This document shows positions 43,626 to 54,324 of a stretch of 64,000 nucleotides of DNA, one piece after another (the stretch's first letter is position 1; each line of letters begins with the position of its first letter). Source of the stretch: Onchidella celtica (lineage: Eukaryota; Mollusca; Gastropoda; Systellommatophora; Onchidiidae); NCBI GenBank assembly GCA_963931925.1, contig OZ007569.1, forward strand, positions 28,272,024 through 28,336,023, given 5' to 3'. The notes under the pieces were generated by a model. The model was not told where the DNA came from. It made no database searches and saw only the letters and a list, made by a program, of their open reading frames with translations. The position numbers and the translations under genes are program-made.

Positions 43626-44574
43626 TTTTATCCAGGGGAAACAACTAAAGAATTACATGAGTTCAACTGAGAATTTGTAAGATTGTGTCCCCTTATGACG
43701 TGTTAATTTTTCTCAGACAGCGTTGTCACGTACATTGATATCAATGTATTCATAATTAATTGTATTACATCAAATAACATTTTGATAATTATACCTACTT
43801 ATGATATAAGATTTTATCATTTTAAATTATTTACAAATTTTAAAACATTTAATGTACTAAGTATGGAATTTATCGTATTCAGTCTTCTTAAATAGGAAAA
43901 TTATTTTCCATGCCTAGCTCATTTATTGCCCAAATGGCTGACCTAAGGCATGGGATATTGTAAAAATTAGCGACATTTAAAGATAAATGTGACCTTTAGT
44001 GAAGACTTTTTATCGATGAGAAGCAACGACAAGTGTTTGTAGTTTGTAGGCTACTGATGACTTGCATCTGGTTGTGAGCGATTGGGGGAAAGGATGTCTC
44101 CTCGAATGTTTAAGATTCATACTTCATTCAGTAAAGTATATTAAAGGTTAGAGAAATTGAGAAGTGACTCATGGCAACTTTATTTTCATCTGCTGATACC
44201 TCACTTTGCAGAGAACTTAAGTAAACTTGGCTACCCTGAATAGGCCTTGTAACCTAATTATTAAAAGGTGCACCCGACCTGGCAGAATCAAAGACAGAAG
44301 ATACTGATAATATCTAGTATCTTTGGTGGGACGTCTTCCTGACGTTGCATTGAATCATATTATTATGCATGTGTCCGCTGATTAAAATGCTCCTCTGTAC
44401 ATACATTTCTCCAGCTTTTTTTTTTTTTTTTGCCCGTTGTGCGTTATTTCCCAATAAACATTATAAAATATTGTGTGGAATGGGATGAGGTGAGCAGACT
44501 GACCGATTTGTTGGTTCAAAAAGCACGCAGGAGTTGGCCAACATTACAGGCATAACCAGCTAGGGTCCCCGCGT
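43626..44574. other. No gene seen
   Basis: Strongly AT-rich; T-run at about 44417-44431. Confidence 0.3.
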
Positions 44575-44742
44575 CAATGGGGCGCATATTTGAATAGGAT
44601 TTCAGTTGAGTTGATAGGATTACAAGGGGGAGGGGGGAGGGTGAGGTCAAGCATTTGAGATAGCATGTACAAGAAGGGAGGGGTAGGGGAATTGTGCCTG
44701 TGAAATCGCAAAATCGAGCATACGTACTTAATGGATGGCCCC
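44575..44742. repeat. Element with GGGGCCATCCATTAAG end, copy 3
   Basis: The right end on the minus strand reads GGGGCCATCCATTAAGTACG then TATGCTCGATTTTGCG. Short, G-rich in the middle (44626-44640), ORF-less. Same family as 8474-8850 and 9980-10402. Confidence 0.6.
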
Positions 44743-45641
44743 TTAATTAAGCGATCGACCAACCTGATGAATTTATACACATAGCAACATTCAACCAACA
44801 CCAAGTTTCAGTCATGTCACATCATTCAGTGACAAACACGAAGCACCAGTGTAATGGTGTAACGAAGGAAAGCATGTTTCAAACCAATATGATTTTAAAA
44901 AAACAAACAAAACAACAACAACAACAAAAATGTATAGAAAGCGTGGCATGGTTGTCCAATTTGCAATGATAGTTTATTCTATTTGAAACACTCTCTGTTC
45001 TGCAGACAATAGCACAGATCAGGGGAGAGTAGACCCCACTCCTGGGAGAGAGTCCATATGCTTCACTGCATTGTTTTCACTGGTGCACTTCTCCACTGAC
45101 CTGTCATTGGAAGTCAAGAAAACAATATTTTGAAAAGCTTCTTGTTTGTATGATTCGACAGGCTAATTACATGTATGTGGTGGATGAAATATTATAACGA
45201 CCACCAAAAAAACAAAAAACTGGGGGCTCGCAGCAAGGCTATATACAAAGTCAAACTCTGGCAAAAGGAAAAAGTTGTTTGTAGCTAGCTAAGCCTCGCA
45301 TAAGAAATAATACCAAAACGATACAATGAAATGCAAACTAAAAAGAGAAAACAGAAAATGGCCGATATTTCGGCAACAGCTTTATCAAGGAAAAAACAAC
45401 AACTACAGAAAAAAAAAGGGAAAATTGAACAGATAAAACAGACGAACAATAAAAGATTTGAATGTGGTGGATGAGCAAATTAAGCTTTGATAAAAAACAA
45501 AATAGGCATGAGAATATTTCTACCGCGATAACTGGTACTTTCGATTTCAAATCTCGTGTTGAGGTACGGGATTTTTAGCAATTACCCCGGTGAAATGTCA
45601 ATAGCAAGACCCCCCTATAGGCGTTTGAGTTCTTCAGATCC
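44743..45641. other. Upstream region of GTF2A1
   Basis: No coding signal and no CpG-rich island. An A-rich stretch is at about 44890-44930. Nothing recognised apart from the TATA box at its end. Confidence 0.4.
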
Positions 45642-45648
45642 TATAAAA
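45642..45648 (+). promoter_or_regulatory. GTF2A1: TATA box of GTF2A1
   Basis: TATAAAA in the context CCTATAAAAGC, 91 bp before the start codon. A start site about 30 bp downstream (near 45672) would give a 5' UTR of about 60 nt with no upstream ATG in between. No TATA-like sequence closer to the ATG was seen. Confidence 0.6.
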
Positions 45649-45670
45649 GCAAGTCGCCTTCGTCTGTGGT

Positions 45671-45689
45671 GCGGGTTCTTGAAACCCGC
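45671..45689 (+). other. Short perfect hairpin near the GTF2A1 transcription start
   Basis: GCGGGTT, a 5-nt loop CTTGA, then AACCCGC: a 7-bp GC-rich stem. It sits at or just after the predicted start site, so it could be the 5' end of the mRNA or a DNA-binding palindrome. Confidence 0.45.
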
Positions 45690-45732
45690 CGCATCCGTAG
45701 TCTCTTATGATTCACGCTAGACTACTGTCAAA

Positions 45733-45753
45733 ATGAGCACTGCCAGTCAAGTG
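45733..45753 (+). CDS. GTF2A1: GTF2A1 exon 1 (coding part), residues 1-7
   Basis: It encodes MSTASQV and ends in phase 0 at a strong donor (GTG|GTAAGTG). The ATG has A at -3 and A at +4, a fair start context. Family members also begin with a short, poorly conserved leader before the KLYR motif. Assignment rests on the donor, the frame, the TATA box upstream and the lack of a start codon in exon 2 before KLYR. An alternative upstream first exon is not excluded. Confidence 0.82.
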
Positions 45754-48700
45754 GTAAGTGCGTTAAAATGTATGAAATGCGTAATTTTCACCATGACCAC
45801 GTTTTCATGTAATATGGCTCAAAATTACCAAATCAGGCTGTATGGCATGACGTCACGGCCATGTTTTGCTGCTTTCATTGCTCTTTCATGCGGCTAAACT
45901 AGGCATATGAGGCCAGTAGATTTATACAAGAACATAAGACTAGATCTACCTGTGCTACTGTAGTGGCGGCATGGCAGCGAGTCGCCAATGCCATGCTCTC
46001 ATTTATTACGCAGATAGGACCTAGACAAATATTAATATTGACAGAAAATAACACATATTATTGTAAAAATTTAATAAAATTTAAGACGCATATTAGTCTA
46101 GATCTAGTCTAGATTCTAGAGATCTGATGACTGATGTACGCTACAAAAGCAGTTATTTCCCAGATCATAATTCTAAGGACCATTTAGCGATAGATCTGGT
46201 TTAGATTTATTTAAAGCTAGATCTACTCTAGATCCAGATCTTGTCAATGTCAGTCCTTATAATTTCATTTCAGTGTAGAATCTAATTTATTTTTTAAATG
46301 GCAAAGCAGGGAGCATAATGCTATCTGTCAAGGCTTTTCAGCACTTTATGATAATGTATTGAAAAGTTTTTCTCGGCGCTACAGCCAAAATAGCACTTTC
46401 AAAAATTATCTTACTATAAATGGAGCTAGATATAGAGGGTGAACATGCAATCACCTAAAACCTCGTGATAACGCGATAAAAAATTATGAATCTTGGTGTA
46501 CTGTCTCGTTTTCATTGCGGACAAAAAACAGTCTTTAATATTATTGACTCATTTTCACTCTCTTCAAGATGGGTGGTCTTACTATCTCCCTGGCATCGGG
46601 TACTGGCAAAATTAAAGGCCTTAAAAGCAATATTTAAATCATATTTAGAAACTGATTTGGTATTTAATATTTTCACTGAATGTAGAAAAATGGTTGAACT
46701 TCAAGTATCGACGAAAATAAAAAAATCGGAAATTTGTGTTTCATTATAGTTTCAATTTTTAGTTTTATCTCCATGTGGTTCAGTGCGACTTCCGTTGAGG
46801 TTAGTGGGCCTCGCTCACATTTAGTCTCATTAGAGATAGCACCGGTATCCACTTTTGAGACAGGGTGCCTTGAATTAAAGGAGTATGCCAATTTCAACAG
46901 AAAACACTAAGTAGGCCTAATTAATAATGCATGCCACCTTTGGAAAATTATTAAAAGAAACAGGAAGCCTATACGGTGTATTCATGAAGTATCCTATTAT
47001 GCATACATGAGAACACATTCAATGCAATCTTCTGTTGGTGGTTTTGAAGCCATGTTGGGTCTGAAGAAGAATTATAAGTTTCATCATAGGAAAAACTCCT
47101 TATGGATTCAAACTTGGGAGACACGTTGAATAATAATATGATGGAGAAGAGGGCTTATTTCAAGGGTTTTTATGATTTTATGTGGATTTTACATTATTAC
47201 CACAGGGTAGCAGTAGTAGATAATAATGCTTAGATTTAGAATATTGATGCTAGGGGCGTTTAGTCTAGTTACAAAGCCCAATACATGTAGAGAAAATACT
47301 GAGTTGTGATCGTTGTTCAGCAGTAGCTTAAAAATATCAAATACTACATACCCATCACAACAGGCTAATACTTAAATACCTGTAAGAGACAAAGACCTGA
47401 AAAGTAGCATTTTAGATATGTGGGGGAATCATGGAATGGTAGTGTGTTAACTCTGTAGTATGAGCACCAAATAGTTTTCCTGAGTGGAAACAGTGGACTG
47501 TCTTACCTCATATTAAATGAAATAATTAATCAAAATACAGTAGTCTCCGTCTAAGAACCCGGTCAACGGGAGACAGAAAAAGCAAGTTCTTAGGCGGACC
47601 GGGCACTTAGGCGGATACCAAATGATGCCACCTATATTTGACTACCTGTGTCCATGGCTTATCCCCCTTGATTGTTCGGACCTTGGTCGTGACCTCGTAA
47701 TGAAAATTAAGCGTTGAACATTTTAAGAAAAAAAAATTTTTTTTTTTTTTTGGCGAATGGTCAAAGTTATGACTTATGGCTAGCAGAATGCTCTTTTCTT
47801 ACAGTGACGATTGTGTAACGAATGGAATGATTCAGACTGAACAATCAAGTTGTGAATCACAGCCGTCGATTTTAGACAACACGAGGCCTAGTGATCCCCT
47901 GTGTAATAACCACATTGCACAATCAGCCCTAAGTACATGTGCCGTCCAAATCAAGCACGTGGTCAATTACGTATAAAATTCTTTCCCTCGAGTTAGACAA
48001 CAATAGATGTTAGGTGATGACTATGCTAACCTAATTTAGTCTAGGAGAGGTCTGCTTGCACACGAAAAAGATGTAACTGGACTCCATCCTTTGTACTGTT
48101 CGCCTCCCCCTACCTTCCCTCCACCGTTCTCTTTCACTGTACTGTGTGGCTTTGTTCTATCCCGTCTACTTGAAAGAGAATTTTGCGTTTAATAATCATC
48201 ATCATTGCCTTTCTCACCCTGGATCAGGGTATAGGCCACCAACAAACACTTTCCATCCCTCTCTATCATGGGCCAGCCTCTTTACATTATTCCAAGTCTT
48301 TCCGCTTCGTTGCACATCATTTTCTCTGGCTCTTCTCCACGTTCCGCGCGGCCTTCCTCTTGATCTCTTGCCCTGGGGATTCCAATCCAATACCTTCTTC
48401 GTGATGCTGTTTCCTGGCCTCCTGAGAGTGTGGCCGATCCATCTCCATCGCCTCCTACCAATTTCCTCTCTGACTGGGCTGTCTTGTTCTTTTCCATACA
48501 ATTTCATTGCTGACCTTGTCTGTCCATCTGATCTTAAGTAGCTTCCTCAAACATCTGTTGATGAAAACTTGGATTCTCTTTATGCAGGCCTGAGACGCAT
48601 TCCAAGTCTCACATCCATACAACAGGACTGACTTCACGTTCGAGTTGAATATCCTCAGCTTTGTTTTTAGAGATATATCCTTGGTTCTCCAAATCTTGCT

Positions 48701-51700
48701 TAAGGACGTGAAAGCTGCCTGTGCCTTTCCAATTCGTGCTTTGACTTCTGCCTCTGTTCCTCCCTTATTGTCAATGATACTACCAAGATAGCAGAAGGAC
48801 TCTACATCTTCCAGTGGTTGATCTCCTACTCTGACTTGTGCGCTTGGGAGTGCAACAATTTTTAGGACCTTCGACTTCGCAGGATGTATCCTCAATCCAA
48901 TAGATTCTGAAATTTTGTTTAGAGCTGTAGTCTTTGCTTGCATCTGGTCGTGTGTGTGCGACAATAGTGCCAAGTCATCTGCAAAATCTAGATCGTCCAG
49001 CTGTGTCCATGGGGTCCATTGTATGCCATTTCTTCCTCCACTGGTGGTTTCTTTCATAAGCCAATCAATCACCAGGACAAACAGAAATGGGGACAGCAAA
49101 CAACCCTGCCTAACACCAGTCTTGATATCAAAGCTGTCAGTAAGCTCGCCATCGTGTACGACTCTGCAACTTGTCCCGTCGTACATGCTCTTGATAAGGT
49201 TCACCATCTTCTCTGGGATTCCATAATGTCTCAATATTCTCCACAGTGTTTCTCTATCGATGCTATCAAAGGCCTTCTCGTAGTCAAGGAAGTTCACTAT
49301 CAGTTGGGAGTTCCACTCTAGCGACTGCTCTACTATGATTCTCAGCGTGGCGATCTGGTCGGTGGTTGATCGGTTACTCCTGAAACCAGCTTGCTCCTCA
49401 CGAAGTTTTGGGTCTGTTGCATTCTGTATTCGCTTGAGAAGAATCCGATTGAAAACCTTTCCTGGGATGGAGAGAAGTGTGATTCCTCTGTAGTTACTAC
49501 AATTGCTGAGGTCCCCTTTTTTTGGAAGCTTCACGAGGTGTCCTTCCTTCCAGTCCTTTGGAAACTTGCCTCCGATCCAAATCCTCGAGAATAGTGAGTG
49601 CAGACCCTCTGCAGCCCCAGCAGCATCTGCCTTCAGCGCCTCGGGTGGGATCTGATCTGGTCCAGCTGCCTTGCCTCGATTTAACTGCTTTATGGCATCA
49701 TTAATCTCTGCTTTAGTCGGAGGGTCGCAACTGATCGGTAAATCATTTCTTGCGGGTAGAATGTCAGGTGGGTTGCTTGGTGGAGGTCTGTTCAAGAGGC
49801 TGTTAAAATGTTCTATCCATCTTTTTGCCTGAGCTTCCTTTCCAAAAATAGCCTTCCTGTTGTAATCCTTGACAGGAACTTCAGGTTTTCCATATTTTCC
49901 AGCAAGAGTCTTTGTAGTCTGGTAGAGGATCCTCACGTGTCCTCCTGTTGCTGCCTTCTCTGCTTTCTCTGCTAACATTCCTATGAACTCCTCTTTGTCT
50001 TTTTTAATTGATTTTTTGACCTCTTTAGCTGTTGCCCGGTACTCTTCCTGGTTACCAACTCTTGAGCTTCTTGTACGACTTGCATTTACCTGTTCTTTTA
50101 GGTCTCTTCTTATCCTTATCAAGTCCAGTGATTTTTGACTGATCCATTCCTTGTGTTCCACTTTCTTTTCCCCAAGAACATCCTGACATGTCGATGTAAA
50201 TACTCCTTTTACCTTAGCCCAGTGAGTCTCCAAATCTACTGTCTCTTCAAGGTCAACAAGGGGTTTGAATCTATTCCTCAGCGTCAGCTGGAACTCTTCC
50301 TTCTTGTCTCCATCCAGAAGGCTCACTTGAAACTTTCTCCTCTTTGTTCCTGCTCTGGTACCTTGTTTCTTGAGGCGGAGTTTGAGTTTTGCCAGCAGCA
50401 TGTGATGGTCAGATCCAACATCAGCTCCTCTCTGTACTATGACATCCTCCAGTGAGCGTCTGAAACGTCGGGTGATGCAGAAGTGGTCAATCTGGTTTTC
50501 AGTTACTCCATCCGGTGAAATCCAAGTGGCCTTATGGATCCTCCTGTGTGGGAATACTGAACCTCCAATCACATAGCTGTTAAATGCGCAGAAACTTGCA
50601 AACCGCTCTCCATTCTCATTCATTTGTCCCAAACCATTGCACCCCATAATGTCCTCATACCCTGTATTGTCCTGTCCTATCTTGGCATTGGCGTCTCCCA
50701 TTATAATGTTCACATCTTTTCTTGGCAATGTGTCAACTATTTCCTGAAGCTGGTTGTAGAAATCGTCCTTGTCCTCATCGGTTGCTTCATTTGTTGGGGC
50801 GTATATCTGCACAATGTTCATGTTGATGTTCTTGTTCTTTGTAGTAAATGATGCCAATATAATTCTCCTTCCGTAGGGTTCCCATCCCCTCAGTGACCTC
50901 TGGGCGTGCTTGCTCAAGATGATCGCTACTCCTTCTGTATGCTTTTTGTCCTCCCTTCCAGAATACAAAATCTTTTCCCCAGAATTAAGTTGTTTCAGTC
51001 CGGACTGTATCCAGCGGGTCTTGCTAACTCCAAGTATGTGCAGTCTGTATCGCCTCATCTCCATTGTAACCTGGGCACTCTTTCCTGCTTCATACATGGA
51101 GCGGACATTCCACGACGCAATCCGGAGTGACTTGTTTGATGAAGGAGCAGTCAGGCCAGTGGAGTCCTTTCGGCTTTGTCCATTGTCCTTCATTGAATCT
51201 ACAGGTGCAGATGCTCCCCCTTCTCCCAAGATAAAAGACTGATTTAAAGTATTTGCTTGTGTTTCTGTAACTGGTTTATTTTTACAGGGTGGGTAGTTGG
51301 CCCACCGCCAACTGGCTCTTCTCGGGAGACCAGGACCTTTGCACCTTTAGTCGCCTCTTACGACACGCAGTATCACGTCAGATGTATTCTTTGCTGTCCC
51401 TCTTCTGCAAGAGAGCCCCGCATCTGCACGGGCGGCGTTTAATAATATTAATAATTAATATGGACATTTTACGTAAAAGTGTGCTCGTCTCTCAGTCAAA
51501 TGCCGGGTTCTTAGGCGGATTTTTCATTTCAGAGCATATTTTTCTTACGCATGTAAATTACAGTGAAAAAATTCGGTTTCGCAGCAACAGCGGGTTCTAA
51601 GGCGGCGAGTTCTTAGAGGGAGACTACTATAGTGCAAATTTATAAATAGGTAGTCCAAACTGCCCCGCTGAAGGGGTGAAATCCTGTTTTGGAATAATTT

Positions 51701-54291
51701 TAGGCCAGCGTTACAAGGCTACTACTGCTGTGAGTTTATGTAAACCAGCGTGTATCCTACATCAAAGTAAAGTTCAAGTCTTCCTCTGTCAAAATATAAT
51801 ATATTTTGAATTGTTTAATGTGTGTAGCCATGTGTTTTTATTGCTTGAACAAAACACAGTCTTGCCGTTTTCGCCCTGGGCCGCACATACCGATTTGACC
51901 CCCCTCATAACAAAGGATTGCGGAGCGTCGCGCCGATGAAGCGCAGGTTTGAAAATAACTCACACAGAAAGCCAGATGAGGTTTAATTCATTCAATGTAC
52001 TTTTCATCCTGTTTTACGTTGAAATTCCTTTAAAAATCATTTGTTGAATAGTTTGTTGATCGAGAAACTGGTGGAAACTTTAATAGATGAGGATCAAAAT
52101 TATATGCAAATGAACCTCCGCCTTTGTATTTTCAGGGTGTGCCAAAATTAGACTTAGGGCATGTTTCGGCGCAAAACGCCGACTGTTTTTATAAACCCAC
52201 CTCTTGCTTAATTTCATCACCTTTTTCTGACACTCAGTGCTAAGTCAGTGGCGACGCGGTTGACCTAATTTTCAATTAAGAAAAAATAAAAACATTATTT
52301 TTGTCTCCCTTGTAAGAGTTCACACAAAATTGACGTCAGATGATGTTTGATGATTAAGAAAAGTAAAATGAGATGCTTGTACTATATTTGTACCCTTCGA
52401 AAAAAATTGAGCATAATGTACACCCCCTTGACTTGGAAACTGATAATTTTTAATGCTGTGACTCAATAAACAGTCATTTTATGGGCAGTCAAAGTTGGAC
52501 TATTGTGCAATCTGCAAAAGGTAGCAAATTGGAGGTGTTTTTTCACTTTTGGAAATGCCATTTATAACTTTCAAACCCTTTAAGCCAGAATGACAAATTT
52601 GGTATCAAAATTCTTAGAAAAGCAAGTTCCATCAGATTAGACAATAACCGGTGAGTTGTGATGCAAAGTAAAAATCAGTTTGGACTACTATTATAAATGT
52701 GGAAAATTTCATGGCAGTATTTTTTGCTGTTGAAAGTTCTTTTCGTTTGTTTTTTTAATCATAATGGTATGTTACTCATTTTACTGTCCCATCGGAAGAA
52801 ATGCATGGTAATTGTTGTCAGAGGGAGTTTGAGGTTAAAAAAAAAAAACAACCTGGAAAGTTAAAGTGATGTACAGACAACACAGTTTTAACTGCAAAAC
52901 GGTGTCACCGTCAGCTTCTCACATATTAAGTCCCATGCATGACACTTGAATAATATCCATAGATACAAATTGCCAGCTGAAGTTCTTCTTCTGAGTGAAA
53001 ATTTTGGCTGAGATTATCATGCATTTATTATGTTAAAAAAATGTGAATCAGAGCAGTAATGAGCAGCGTGAAGTAATGTGGTGGCATTCCTGTTTTATAA
53101 TAAATTATTCAAGTGTATTTCATTCAAAATGGTACAAAATTACTGCACAATACTTTCAGGAGCCAGTTCCCACAAGCGACATTTCATTTTCATCCTACAC
53201 CATATTTCCAAGGTTCATTGTTCTTGTTTACATGTTAACTAAACTAACACCACTGGATGTACCGGTATTTCTAAGCATACATGTGAAAAAAACTATTCTA
53301 TATCTGAACATAATAGTTCGTCCATCAGGTATGATGATGACCTTAACAACACCAGAGAAATAAAGAACAGAAATTGTTGAGAATTTCAACACATGGACAA
53401 TAAAGAGAACTAAAGGACACAGAGGACAGAATAGAAAGACTGTTCTTTCATGACTTATGGCTTCTCATGTGACTGATGAACATATATGGTAATGAAATGA
53501 ACAAATGTAAAAGAAAATTTTAATTTCTTTCACAGTCGAAGTTGTATCGCACCGTTGTGGAAGATGTCATTAATAATGTGAAGGATGCCTTTCTTGATGA
53601 AGGCGTTGATGAACAGGTGTTGCAAGAACTGAAGCAGGTAAGCATTTTCTTGTTTATGCATCACAGATTCTGTCTATTGTCTTATCTTTCATTCAGAAAA
53701 TTCCTGCAACATGCATTGCTAAAAGAGTCCTTGATGTTACAGAATTCTGATGCAGGAATTCTTTTTTGCCCATCAAAGTCCTGTATTATTTACGCACTGT
53801 CACAGAAAGAAAGAAGGCGCAGCTAAGTGTCATTGTTGAATGCTGAAGTACAGCATTCAGCTTCAGATAATTTTAAACCGCCAATACATAGGTGAGTTGT
53901 CAGATAGATGACTGGGATTGATATATGCACATCATTTGGTAAACCCTAGCTCTGTCCTTTCTTTCAGCTTTGGGAGGGAAAGTTGTCAACATCCAAGGCT
54001 CTTGAACCTCCCCCTGCAGACCGGGAAACTGTTCTCCAGTCTCAGAATGTGGCCATGATGCTTCCACAGCCTATCCAGAGTAGTACGCAACAGGAGCAAG
54101 GTGATTACAGGCCTGTTTTCATATTCGTCTGTTGTTGATTGTTGATCTTCATGTGGTACCCACACCACTGGATAAATGCCCTTTTGTTCAGTTGAACAAA
54201 GCTGGCAGAATGGTTGTTCTGTTCTGTTTGTGTTGTGTTTTACAAAATATAATTTTGAAATAAAGTAATAATGTTATACTACAGGCCTATA

Positions 54292-54324
<33 letters not shown>

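Larger units (their letters stand above)
48197..51434 (-). mobile_element. RTE-like non-LTR retrotransposon, near full length
   Basis: About 3.24 kb, antisense to GTF2A1, in intron 1. It is flanked by the 12-bp direct repeat GCGTTTAATAAT at 48185-48196 and 51435-51446, a good target-site duplication. On its own strand it has a 5' leader of about 205 bp (CGTGTCGTAAGAGGCGACTA near the start), one long ORF with endonuclease and reverse transcriptase, a 3' UTR of only a few bases after the shifted C-terminal frame, and a short tail of ATG/ATT triplets instead of poly(A). Length, the single long ORF and the simple-repeat tail fit the RTE clade best. Clade assignment is inference. Confidence 0.85.
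47538..51629. mobile_element. Tigger/pogo-like DNA transposon, interrupted by an RTE-type LINE
   Basis: The left end CAGTAGTCTCCGTCTAAGAA and right end (TTCTTAGAGGGAGACTACTA) are inverted repeats, with TA directly outside each (47536-47537 and 51630-51631). CAGTAG ends and a TA duplication are characters of the Tc1/mariner relative pogo/Tigger. Inside the termini GTTCTTAGGCGG-type motifs recur (about 47585-47620, and 51508-51520 with 51590-51615), as subterminal binding sites often do. Without the LINE and one copy of its target duplication the element is about 840 bp, too short for a full transposase. The open frame 47776-47976 may be a remnant but I do not recognise it. The last base of the right terminus is A instead of G. 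Confidence 0.75.

Noticed and set aside
48915-51242. Plus-strand frames across the LINE
   Set aside because: Antisense shadows of the endonuclease-reverse transcriptase ORF.
53542-53826. Exon 2 extended as one frame
   Set aside because: A strong donor follows GAAGCAG, and exon 3 continues the conserved helix in phase.
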